Positions 1-7,015 of a DNA stretch of 19,827 nucleotides are shown here, one piece after another (within the stretch, counting starts at the first letter, position 1; the number at the start of each line of letters is the position of its first letter). This DNA comes from JBBSEZ01 sp038239195 (GTDB lineage: Bacteria; Planctomycetota; Planctomycetia; Gemmatales; Gemmataceae): positions 1 through 19,827 of the forward strand of contig JBBSEZ010000159.1 in the NCBI GenBank assembly GCA_038239195.1, in the 5' to 3' direction. The position numbers and the translations under genes are program-made. The notes beneath the pieces are model-generated. The model was not told where the DNA came from, ran no database searches, and saw nothing but the letters and a program-made list of their open reading frames with translations.

Positions 1-100
1 CGCCCCCCCGGCGCCGGCGGGGGACCCGCGGGGGGGTGCGCCCCCCCGCCGCCCGCGGGGGGGGCCTTCCGGGGGGGGGGGGGCGGGCCCCCCCACGCCC
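1..100. other. Low-complexity G/C runs at the window edge
   Basis: The first ~100 bases are nearly all G and C, in long homopolymer runs (including a stretch of 13 G at about 71-83), unlike the ordinary high-GC coding sequence that follows. The frame of the downstream vWA gene stays open through it, but the translation is only Gly/Pro/Ala/Arg. It most likely represents poor-quality sequence at a contig end rather than biology. Confidence 0.6.
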
Positions 101-1263
101 ATGCTCGGCCCCTGGTCGAGGCGCTGTTGATCGATTGCTCGCAGTCGATGACGGGGGACCGCATCGACAACGCCAAGGCGGCGGTCGAGCGGACCATCGA
201 CCTGTTGCACGACGCGTCGTGGTTCTGCATCATCGCCGGCACCGACACGGCGCGTGTGGCCTTTCCGCTATCGCAGGCAACGGCGACCAACAAGAAGGCG
301 GCCCACGCCGCCGTGCGCCGGCTGAGCGCCTCGGGCGGCACGGCGATGTCCACCTGGCTGGCGCTGGCGCGGCAGGAGGTGGCCAAGGTTCCCGACGCGA
401 TCCACCACGCGCTCTTGTTGACCGACGGACGGAACGAGAGCGAGCCGCCGGAGCGGTTGCGCGACGTGCTGGGCTCGTGCGAGGGGCAGTTGCAGTGCGA
501 TGCGCGCGGCGTCGGGACGGGCTGGGAGCCGGAGCAGTTGCGGCTGATCGCGGGAAAGCTGATGGGGACGGTGGACATCATCCCCAGCCCGCGCGAGATC
601 GAGGCCGACTTCCGCAAGGTGATCGCCGCGGCGCAGGACAAATCGGTGCGCGAGGTCGCCCTGCGCGTGTGGGTGCCCGTCGGCGCCAGCGTCGAACTGT
701 GCAGCCAGGCCTTCCCCGAGAAAGTCGATCTGACTTCGCGGGCCCGGCAAGTGCCCAACCAGCCGCAGGCGCGCGAGTACCCGACCGGCGCCTGGGGGGA
801 GGAGAAACGCGACTATCACCTGGCGATCCGCGTGAGCCCGGGGAAGGTGGGACAGCGCATGTGTGCGGCCCGGGTGAGCCTGGTGTCGAGCGAGGCCGGG
901 CAGGAGGCCAAGCACGCCGAGGCGATGGTGCTGGGCACGTGGACGGAGGACGAGGCGCAGTCGGCCGTGATCCACCCCGCGGTGGCCCACTACACCGGTC
1001 AGGCCGAGCTGGCCGACGCCATCCGCGACGGGCTGAAGGCGCGGTCGGAGGGGAATGAGGGCCGCGCCGAGGAACTGCTCGGCCGGGCGGTGCAACTGGC
1101 CGCCGACAGCAACCCCGAGACGATGGCGCTGTTGCGACGGGTGGTGCAGGTGGAGGACGCCAGCGCCGGGACGGTCAAGCTGCTGCGCGGGGTGAACCGC
1201 GAGGACGAGTTGACGCTGGAAACGCGCTCGACCAAGACGGCGCGGGTGAAGAAGGATGGGTGA
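1..1263 (+). CDS. vWA (von Willebrand factor type A) domain protein, 5'-partial
   Basis: A cytoplasmic-looking vWA protein without signal peptide. The metal-ion-dependent adhesion site (MIDAS) is readable: LLIDCSQSM (DxSxS) at nucleotides ~124-150, a conserved Thr in SGGTAMSTW, and the Asp of LLTDGRNES. The C-terminal half carries YPTGAWGEEKRDYH, VAHYTGQAELA, an alpha-helical TPR-like piece (GRAEELLGRAVQLA) and the ending TRSTKTARVKK. From memory of the family, this whole pattern matches vWA proteins that sit beside PknG-like kinases and FHA proteins in streptomycetes; this was not checked by search. A TTG at 127 could serve as start, but it would remove the strand leading into MIDAS, so the true N-terminus lies in or before the unreliable first 100 bases. 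It is followed after 27 nt by the zinc ribbon-FHA gene. It probably scaffolds protein interactions in a phosphorylation circuit. Confidence 0.85.
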   Translation, partial: RPPGAGGGPAGGCAPPPPAGGAFRGGGGGPPHAHARPLVEALLIDCSQSMTGDRIDNAKAAVERTIDLLHDASWFCIIAGTDTARVAFPLSQATATNKKAAHAAVRRLSASGGTAMSTWLALARQEVAKVPDAIHHALLLTDGRNESEPPERLRDVLGSCEGQLQCDARGVGTGWEPEQLRLIAGKLMGTVDIIPSPREIEADFRKVIAAAQDKSVREVALRVWVPVGASVELCSQAFPEKVDLTSRARQVPNQPQAREYPTGAWGEEKRDYHLAIRVSPGKVGQRMCAARVSLVSSEAGQEAKHAEAMVLGTWTEDEAQSAVIHPAVAHYTGQAELADAIRDGLKARSEGNEGRAEELLGRAVQLAADSNPETMALLRRVVQVEDASAGTVKLLRGVNREDELTLETRSTKTARVKKDG

Positions 1264-1290
1264 GCGAAACGCCTCACCCAGGAGATCGCC

Positions 1291-1899
1291 ATGTTCACGT
1301 GTCCCGACAACCACGCCTCGGAAACGCCCGACTTCTGCTCCGTGTGCGGCGCCGAGATCGGCGCGCCTGCCGCGAAAGCGCCCTCCGGGCCCGCCCAGCT
1401 GTGCCCGACGTGCGGGGCGCCGCGCGAGGGCCCGGCACAAGCTTTCTGCGAGGCCTGCGGCCACAACTACCGGACCGGCACGGGCGGCAAGCCGCAACCC
1501 GTCGCCCCCGCAGGGGCGCCTGCCCGGGCGCCCTCGGTGCGCTGGGACGTGGTGGTGCGCGTCGATGCCAACCTCGGCGGGGCGCCCAACCCCGACGCGC
1601 CGAAAGATCAGCCGGCGCAGACGTTCACGCTGTTCGAGGCCGAGAACATGGTCGGCCGCGAGGGGACGGGTGTGCGCTTGCAGGTGCCGATCCACAACGA
1701 CGCGGGCGTGTCGCGCCGCCATGCGCTGCTGGTGCGCCTGCCCGATGGCGGGCTGATCGTGCGCGACCTCAACTCGGCCAACGGCACGCAGGTCAACGGC
1801 AAGGACGTCCTCCCGGGCGCCGACGTGCCGCTCCAGGACGGCGACAACGTCGGCGTAGGGGCCTGGACCCGACTCTCCGTCCGCGCGGTGATTTCATGA
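1291..1899 (+). CDS. Double zinc ribbon-FHA domain protein
   Basis: A 202-residue phosphothreonine-reader protein. Two zinc ribbons lie at the N-terminus: C4, H8, C16, C19 and C38, C41, C53, C56 (CPTC...CEAC). A Pro/Ala linker follows, then an FHA domain at ~112-198 with the diagnostic residues GR (122-123), SRRH (141-144) and NSANGT (161-166). FHA domains bind phosphothreonine peptides, so the protein probably reads the output of a Ser/Thr kinase; no kinase gene lies in this window. The ATG is preceded by AGGAG-like sequence at ~1280-1284 with good spacing. The stop overlaps the next gene's start (ATGA), implying translational coupling with the membrane protein. Ending the FHA domain in LQDGDNVGVGAW is typical of the actinobacterial zinc ribbon-FHA proteins I recall. 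Confidence 0.88.
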   Translation: MFTCPDNHASETPDFCSVCGAEIGAPAAKAPSGPAQLCPTCGAPREGPAQAFCEACGHNYRTGTGGKPQPVAPAGAPARAPSVRWDVVVRVDANLGGAPNPDAPKDQPAQTFTLFEAENMVGREGTGVRLQVPIHNDAGVSRRHALLVRLPDGGLIVRDLNSANGTQVNGKDVLPGADVPLQDGDNVGVGAWTRLSVRAVIS

Positions 1900-3308
1900 G
1901 CACGACATCCTCTCCCGCAACGTCCCCTCTCTCCTTCCTCGCCAACTGGCAGGAGTGGCGCGTGCGCCGCTGGCTGGCGACGACCCCGGGCCGCCTGTGG
2001 GGAACGCTGGCGTGTATCTGGGCCCTGGCCCTTCTGTTCTACGTCGCCGCGATCGGCGGGGCGGGCGTGCATCGCAAGGCCATGAAGACGGTGGGCAAGG
2101 ACGCCGCCCCGAGCATCCTGGCGGCGCAGAAGATCAAGGCAAGCCTGGCCGACATGCACGCCAACGCCGCTAACGAACTGCTGCACGAGCCCGGCAAGGG
2201 CCAGCAGGCTGCCAAGGACTACGAGAAGCGCCGCATCGAGGTGACCGAGGCCCTTCTGGAAGCGGCCGGCAACATCACCTACGACGCCGAGCGCGAACCG
2301 CTGCGCCGGTTACTCGACAACCTCGGGCCTTACGAGTCCGCCGTGGCGCAAGCCCGCGTGCTCCACGAGCGGAAGTTGAGCGGGGCGCTCGAGCGCCACC
2401 GGGTGGCGGACAAGATCATGAACGCGTCGCTGCTGCCTGCCGCAGAGGACCTGGACAAGGTCAATCGCGACGCCCTCAACGAGGGATACGCGACGGCGCG
2501 CGGCCGCTCGATCGCGATGCTCCTGGGCGTACTGGTCTCGGGGGCCGTGCTGCTGGCCGCGCTGATCGCGACGCAGGTGTTCCTCTACCGCCGGATGCGG
2601 CGCCTTCTCAACCCGGGCCTGCTGGCGGCGAGCGCGCTGGCGGCGAGCTTCCTGGCCTACGTGGTGGTCGCGTTCCTCGCCCAGGAGCGCGCTCTGAAGC
2701 TCGCCAAGGAAGACGCCTTTCACAGCCTCCACGACCTCTGGCGTGCCCGCGCCCTTGCCTACGACGCCAACGGCGACGAGAGTCGCTGGCTGCTCGACCG
2801 CGCCGGCGCCCCCCGCTACGAAAAGGCGTTCAACGACAAGGTGGCGAAGGTGATGCAACCGCCCGCCAGCAAGTCGGGCGACGACATGGTGCGGGCCGCC
2901 AGGAAGGGCAAACTGCCGAAGGAATACAAGGGATACCTCGCCAGCGAACTGCAGAACATTACGTTCGCCGGCGAGGAGGAGTCGGCCCTCGCCACGCTGG
3001 AGGCGTTCGTCGTGTACGTGAAGATCGACGCCGAGGTCCGGCGCTTGCAGAACGCCGGCAAGCACGCCGAGGCGCTAGCCCTGTGTGTGGGCACTCAACC
3101 GGGACAGTCGAACTGGGCCTACGATCGCTTCGACGAGGCCCTGGGAAAGACGATTGCCATCAACCACAAGGAGTTCAACCAGGCGGTCGATCACAGCCTG
3201 GGCGCGCTGGCCCCGTTCGACTATGCTGCGCCTTTGGCGGCGCTGGGCGTGGCGGCGCTGGCGTTCTTCGGCGTGCTGCCGCGGCTTCGCGAGTATGCGA
3301 TCAACTGA
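1896..3308 (+). CDS. Four-TM membrane protein with two extracytoplasmic helical domains (GlnX-like architecture)
   Basis: A 470-residue integral membrane protein. TM segments are visible at ~34-56, ~205-231, ~241-262 and ~443-462. Between TM1 and TM2, and between TM3 and TM4, lie two all-helical, charged domains of ~145 and ~180 residues that would both face the same (extracytoplasmic) side. This resembles a tandem four-helix-bundle sensor. The mycobacterial protein GlnX, which passes a signal from a solute-binding lipoprotein to kinase PknG, has the same general plan; the comparison rests on topology and gene context, not on an alignment. The start at 1896 overlaps the FHA gene's stop by 4 nt, and a 43-nt gap separates it from the downstream fusion enzyme. 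An N-terminal extension of this frame back to 1260 is rejected because it would overlie the FHA gene. Confidence 0.78.
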   Translation: MSTTSSPATSPLSFLANWQEWRVRRWLATTPGRLWGTLACIWALALLFYVAAIGGAGVHRKAMKTVGKDAAPSILAAQKIKASLADMHANAANELLHEPGKGQQAAKDYEKRRIEVTEALLEAAGNITYDAEREPLRRLLDNLGPYESAVAQARVLHERKLSGALERHRVADKIMNASLLPAAEDLDKVNRDALNEGYATARGRSIAMLLGVLVSGAVLLAALIATQVFLYRRMRRLLNPGLLAASALAASFLAYVVVAFLAQERALKLAKEDAFHSLHDLWRARALAYDANGDESRWLLDRAGAPRYEKAFNDKVAKVMQPPASKSGDDMVRAARKGKLPKEYKGYLASELQNITFAGEEESALATLEAFVVYVKIDAEVRRLQNAGKHAEALALCVGTQPGQSNWAYDRFDEALGKTIAINHKEFNQAVDHSLGALAPFDYAAPLAALGVAALAFFGVLPRLREYAIN

Positions 3309-3351
3309 GGCGTGCGCCCCCGGCTTTCCTTCCCCCAACGGAGTGCGGAAC

Positions 3352-5064
3352 ATGGCCAGCAAGCTCGCTCCCCTCCTCGCCTACCTCGACGGGCTCGAAG
3401 GCCGGGCCTCCCTCGACGAGCTCACCGCCCTCTTGCGCCGGCTCGACCTGAGCGACGACGACCTCGCCGGCTTCCTCCGCTTCGACGACCGCCATTACCA
3501 GCGCAGCCTCGTCCGCGCCGGCCGCTGGTATCACCTCTGGGTGCTGTGCTGGAAGAACGGCCAGCGCTCGCCGATCCACGATCACACCGGCTCCACGTGC
3601 GGCGTGCGCGTGCTGCGCGGCACCGCCACCGTGACGCGCTTCGAGACGGCCCCCAACGGGCACGTCAAAGCCACCGGCTCCGAAGACTTCCCCGTCGGGT
3701 CGGTCCTTGCCAACCGCGACGGCGACATGCACCAGGTGTCGAACCTGCAAGCCGCGAGCGCCGAGCTCATCACCCTGCACGTCTACTCGCCGCCCCTGTT
3801 GCGCATGGGGACCTACTCAATCCTGGAGCCGACGCGCGGCGAGGACGTCTGGGGCGAAGAGCGCAAGATGGTGACCAACTACCCCGAGAACAGCGAGACG
3901 CCGCTCGACAGCGTTCACGGCTGGGTGACGCCCAACCGCCTCTTCTTCGTGCGCAATCACTTCCCCGAGCCGGCGCTCGCGCCCGCCTCGTGGAAGCTCG
4001 CCATCGGCGGGCTCGTCGAGCGGCCCCGAGAGCTGACCTGGGACGAACTGTGCGCCATGCCGCAGCGCAGCGTGTTCGCGACGGTGGAGTGCGCCGGCAA
4101 CGGGCGGTCGTTCTTGCAGGAGCGCCAGCCGGGCGTGCAGTGGGGCGCCGGCGCCATCGGCCATGCGGAGTGGACGGGGGTACCGGTTTGCGACGTCTTG
4201 GAGCGCGCGGGCCTGAAACCGGGCGCCCTGGAGGTGCTGTTCGAGGGCGGCGACGCCGGCAGTGAGGCGGACCACCCCGAGCCGATGCACTTCGCCCGCA
4301 GCCTGCCGCTGGCCAAGGCGCTCGACCGCGACACGCTGCTGGCGACGCGGATGAACGGCGAACTGCTCTCGCCCAGCCACGGCCAGCCGGTCCGGCTGTT
4401 CGTGCCGGGCTGGTACGGGGTGGCGTCGGTGAAGTGGCTGCGTCGCATCGAGGTGCTCGACCGGCCGTTCCGCGGCTACTTCCAGAGCGCGAAGTACACC
4501 GTGCAGCGCCCCAAGATGGGTGTGGGTGGCCAGGCCACCCACGCCCGCGTAGGGGAGGGGGGCGAGCCGGAAACGACCATCGTGGGCCCGATGTCGGTCA
4601 AATCGGAGATCGTGCGGCCCGGCACCGGCGCGGAGCTGGGCGTGGGCACCAACCGGCTATTCGGCATCGCCTGGGCCGGGGAAGAGGCGGTGGGCTCGGT
4701 CGAGGTGAGCACCGACGGCGGGCATACGTGGGGACAGGCCGACCTGCTCGGCACACCAGCGCGCTACTGCTGGGCGCTGTGGGAATACCTGTGGGAGGTG
4801 GCGGAGCCAGGCGAACACGTCCTGCTCGCGCGGGCGACGTCGGCCGGCGGGCGCGTGCAGCCGGTGCGGCACGACCCGCTCAACGGCGGCTACTTGATCC
4901 ACCACAGCCGGCCGGTCGAGGTGCGCGTGACGAGCCGGCACGTGGTGCGGGCAAGCCACGCCGACCTGGAGTCGCTGGTCTACGACATGAACGCCTACGC
5001 GGAGGAGAACATGCGCTTCCCGCTGGACGTGGAGTTGGAGTTCAGCGGTGGGGGGGGGATCTGA
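3352..5064 (+). CDS. Cysteine dioxygenase-sulfite oxidase (molybdopterin) fusion protein
   Basis: One 570-residue ORF with two complete enzymes. Residues ~1-165 are a cupin cysteine dioxygenase (cysteine to cysteine sulfinate): Fe ligands H76 and H78 (SPIHDHTGSTC) and H127 (GDMHQVSN), substrate-binding R51 (YQRSLV), and H143/Y145 in HVYSPP. C83 is placed like the Cys that is cross-linked to Tyr in mammalian enzymes. Residues ~185-372 are an oxidoreductase molybdopterin-binding domain with the Mo-ligand Cys C247 (TVECAGNGRS) and the GWYGVASVKWL motif. Residues ~395-525 form the Mo-co dimerisation domain. There is no haem domain and no Tat or Sec signal, so it should act in the cytoplasm, and its electron acceptor is unknown. 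The join (NYPENSETPL, ~176-185) is continuous with no frameshift. An aminotransferase step is needed between the two reactions and is not encoded here. Confidence 0.92.
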   Translation: MASKLAPLLAYLDGLEGRASLDELTALLRRLDLSDDDLAGFLRFDDRHYQRSLVRAGRWYHLWVLCWKNGQRSPIHDHTGSTCGVRVLRGTATVTRFETAPNGHVKATGSEDFPVGSVLANRDGDMHQVSNLQAASAELITLHVYSPPLLRMGTYSILEPTRGEDVWGEERKMVTNYPENSETPLDSVHGWVTPNRLFFVRNHFPEPALAPASWKLAIGGLVERPRELTWDELCAMPQRSVFATVECAGNGRSFLQERQPGVQWGAGAIGHAEWTGVPVCDVLERAGLKPGALEVLFEGGDAGSEADHPEPMHFARSLPLAKALDRDTLLATRMNGELLSPSHGQPVRLFVPGWYGVASVKWLRRIEVLDRPFRGYFQSAKYTVQRPKMGVGGQATHARVGEGGEPETTIVGPMSVKSEIVRPGTGAELGVGTNRLFGIAWAGEEAVGSVEVSTDGGHTWGQADLLGTPARYCWALWEYLWEVAEPGEHVLLARATSAGGRVQPVRHDPLNGGYLIHHSRPVEVRVTSRHVVRASHADLESLVYDMNAYAEENMRFPLDVELEFSGGGGI

Positions 5065-5129
5065 CGGGCGCCGCGCGTGGGGCAGCAGAAGGTGCTGCTC
5101 GCCGCCGACGGCGCCCCCCGACGAAGGGG

Positions 5130-5213
5130 CCGGCGGTCGGCGTGGCGTTCAGCCCCCACCGTTGCTGGCTCTGCACCGCCAGCGTGGTCAAGATCGTGCG
5201 CGTCTGGGGAGAT
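5130..5213 (+). pseudogene. Relic of a WD40 repeat
   Basis: Read in the frame starting at 5136, the DNA encodes VGVAFSPHRCWLC followed by TASVVKIVRVWGD. This matches the consensus of a WD40 blade (VAFSPDGRWLATAS, then DKTVRVWD), with the usual Asp-Gly turn and the Asp before Lys lost by substitution. It is only one blade long, has no start of its own, and the frame soon stops at 5235. I read it as the decayed remainder of a WD40 protein, a family abundant in Gemmataceae. The rest of the 275-nt gap 5065-5339 shows only high-GC sequence and the leader of the next gene. Confidence 0.5.
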
Positions 5214-5275
5214 TGGTCGCGCGCGGCGCGCCGGTGAGCTCGCTTCGCACTCGTGCCCGCATTTCGCGATCTTTT

Positions 5276-5331
5276 CCTCGAGAGGGCGGCGCCGTCGCTA
5301 CACTGTCTTTACCGCACCCACCCTCTCGAGG
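5276..5331 (+). repeat. Perfect 11-bp inverted repeat in the leader of the thioredoxin-like gene
   Basis: CCTCGAGAGGG at 5276-5286 and its exact reverse complement CCCTCTCGAGG at 5321-5331 flank a 34-nt spacer. The spacer contains a -10-like TACACT (5299-5304). The right arm ends 8 nt before the ATG at 5340. It could be an operator pair around the promoter or, if transcription begins upstream, an RNA hairpin next to the start codon. Confidence 0.6.
5299..5304 (+). promoter_or_regulatory. Candidate -10 element for the thioredoxin-like gene
   Basis: TACACT matches TATAAT at four of six positions, 35 nt before the start codon and inside the spacer of the inverted repeat. No convincing -35 box is present at normal spacing. 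Confidence 0.25.
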
Positions 5332-5339
5332 CCCTTCCC

Positions 5340-5909
5340 ATGAACGCCTCCTTCCTCGCTCAGAAGTTCGCCGTCGCCCTTTCCTACGACGCCTATCTGC
5401 AAACCGGGACCGACGACCAGCGGCGCCGCTGGCGGCAGGTCTACGACGCGGCCCGCCTGACGCCCGCGCAGGCCGGCCTGCTCGCCGGCTTCGTGCGCGA
5501 GACGAACGTGCTAGTCGTCAGCGGCATCTGGTGCGGCGACTGCGTCCAGCAATGTCCGCTGCTGGAGCGCATCGCCGAGGCCAACGCGCCTCGCGTCCAC
5601 CTGCGCCTGCTCGACCGCGACGAGCACAAGGACCTCAGCGGGCATCTGCGCATCAACGGCGGGGACCGCGTCCCCGTGGTGCTGTTCCTGGCCGAGGACT
5701 TCGAGCTGTGCTCGGTCTTTGGAGACCGCCCGCTCAACCGCTACCGCGCCCTGGCGGCCCGCCAGCTCGGTCCCTCTTGCCCGACCGGCCTGGTCGTCCC
5801 GGGCGACGACGAACTGGCCGCGACGCTCCAGGACTGGTTCGACGAGTTGGAGCGCGTCCAGCTCATGCTCCGGCTCAGCGCCCGTCTGCGACAGAAGCAC
5901 GGCGATTGA
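5340..5909 (+). CDS. Thioredoxin-fold protein (Thioredoxin_9-like)
   Basis: A 189-residue protein with the redox motif WCGDC (C65 and C68), a further Cys at 72 (VQQCPLLE), and the proline-containing strand RVPVVLFLAED that corresponds to the cis-Pro region of thioredoxins. An N-terminal helical extension of ~55 residues and a C-terminal helix (LQDWFDELERVQLML) make it longer than a classic ~105-residue thioredoxin and fit the Thioredoxin_9-like family. No signal peptide, so probably a cytoplasmic thiol reductase or related redox protein; the partner is unknown. The start codon has no clear Shine-Dalgarno sequence; it follows the inverted repeat directly. The gene converges on the stator-like operon, the two stop codons being 24 nt apart. 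Confidence 0.85.
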   Translation: MNASFLAQKFAVALSYDAYLQTGTDDQRRRWRQVYDAARLTPAQAGLLAGFVRETNVLVVSGIWCGDCVQQCPLLERIAEANAPRVHLRLLDRDEHKDLSGHLRINGGDRVPVVLFLAEDFELCSVFGDRPLNRYRALAARQLGPSCPTGLVVPGDDELAATLQDWFDELERVQLMLRLSARLRQKHGD

Positions 5910-5911
5910 GC

Positions 5912-5930
5912 GGGGGGCGCCGCGCCCGCC
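5912..5930. terminator. Possible hairpin between convergent genes
   Basis: GGGCG (5915-5919) pairs with CGCCC (5923-5927) around a CCG loop, extendable past one mismatch by G5912-G5913 with C5929-C5930. It lies in the 24-nt gap between two convergent stops. There is no T-tract, so a terminator role is only suggested by position. Confidence 0.25.
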
Positions 5931-5933
5931 TCG

Positions 5934-7001
5934 TCACTGCCCCCGCGACGGCGTCCCACGCTGCGAGCTGCCGATCGCCGAGCCCTCCGGCATGGGCCGC
6001 CCTGCCACCACCATGTCGCGGTCGTGCAGGTAGTCGCGCAGCCGGCGATAGAGCGCAAAGCTGTCGGGATACACCCACAGCGTCACGGCCGTCTGCTCCG
6101 GGTCGAGCGGATCGACGAGGTTGCGGAAGTACGAGCCCGCCTTCAACGCCGCGTCGGCGGTCTCCCCGCGCTCCGCCCGGATCGGATCGGCGCTATACGC
6201 CACCAGCCGCGCCCGGTACTGCGCCGACTCCGCGGGCGTGGCGCTCTTCGCGTCGAGCAGGCCGCGCTCGCGCTCCGCCGACCAGCGCAGGCGGAACGCC
6301 CCGAGGGGGGGCGTCACCCCGCTCATCTCCCAGTTGTGGAGAAACTCCTTTTGCCGCAGGCGCACTTCCTGCCAGATCTTCTCCTCCAGCCCGGCCCGGT
6401 CGAACGGCGTCACCCGGCCGTTGCGGCACTCGAACATCAACTCTTCGATCACCGGCTGACTGACCGGGGTGCGGTAGCGCAACTCCTTCTTGGCCGTCGG
6501 GGCCCGGCGCGCCCGCTCGATCTCGGCCAGCAGCTTCTTGCTGCGCTCGCTCAGCTCGCGCAGCGACAGCCCCAGCACCTGGGCCGACTTCGCGCGTTCG
6601 GCCCCCTGGCGCTCCAGCGCGGCGCGCGCTCCCTCCAGCTCGCGGCGACGGCCCTGCAACGCCTCGACCATCTCGCCGGCGCGGCGGGCCTGTTCGCGCA
6701 GTGGATCGAGGAGCTCGGTCTGCTGGTGCAAGCGAACCTTGGCAACGGCCAGGTCGCCGCGCAGGCGCTCCACGCCGGGCGCCAGCGGGCTGGTCGGTTC
6801 GGGCTGGGCGGCGGGCTCGGGCAGGGCGGTCTGGGTTGGCGATCCGACCGGGGCCAGCTCGACCAGCCCCGTGTAGGATTGCGCGCCGACCCAGGCCATG
6901 AGGATAAGGCGGAGGATGATGCCGACGACGTTGGCGACGACGTCCAGGAAGGAGTCGAAGCTGAAAGCGATCTCACGCCGGGGCCGGCGACGACGGATCA
7001 T
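5934..7001 (-). CDS. Single-TM MotB/ExbD-like protein with membrane Asp (third gene of channel operon)
   Basis: A 355-residue protein: short basic N-terminus, one TM segment (~17-40), a coiled-coil region (~78-165), then a C-terminal domain with FECRNGRVTPFD (~190-201) and VTLWVYPDSFALYRRLRDYL (~306-325). The membrane segment FDSFLDVVANVVGIIL holds two acidic residues, D16 and D20, placed as in the ion-carrying Asp of MotB/ExbD/TolR proteins. No OmpA-type peptidoglycan-binding domain is recognisable. The start at 7001 is chosen because GGAGG sits at 7006-7010 and the residues that follow make a proper N-in membrane anchor; the frame runs open to 7316 but overlaps the upstream gene. It lies 14 nt after the 666-residue partner and is surely co-transcribed. 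Planctomycetes have many uncharacterised proteins of this type. Confidence 0.82.
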   Translation of the reverse strand: MIRRRRPRREIAFSFDSFLDVVANVVGIILRLILMAWVGAQSYTGLVELAPVGSPTQTALPEPAAQPEPTSPLAPGVERLRGDLAVAKVRLHQQTELLDPLREQARRAGEMVEALQGRRRELEGARAALERQGAERAKSAQVLGLSLRELSERSKKLLAEIERARRAPTAKKELRYRTPVSQPVIEELMFECRNGRVTPFDRAGLEEKIWQEVRLRQKEFLHNWEMSGVTPPLGAFRLRWSAERERGLLDAKSATPAESAQYRARLVAYSADPIRAERGETADAALKAGSYFRNLVDPLDPEQTAVTLWVYPDSFALYRRLRDYLHDRDMVVAGRPMPEGSAIGSSQRGTPSRGQ

Positions 7002-7015
7002 GAGGCCTCCGACAG

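Noticed and set aside
127..129. TTG start codon for the vWA gene
   Set aside because: Starting here would cut the beta strand just before DxSxS; the frame is open further upstream, so the gene is treated as partial.
268..1722. Minus-strand frame of 484 codons opposite vWA and FHA genes
   Set aside because: His/Arg/Leu-rich shadow; the opposite strand has clear MIDAS and FHA motifs.
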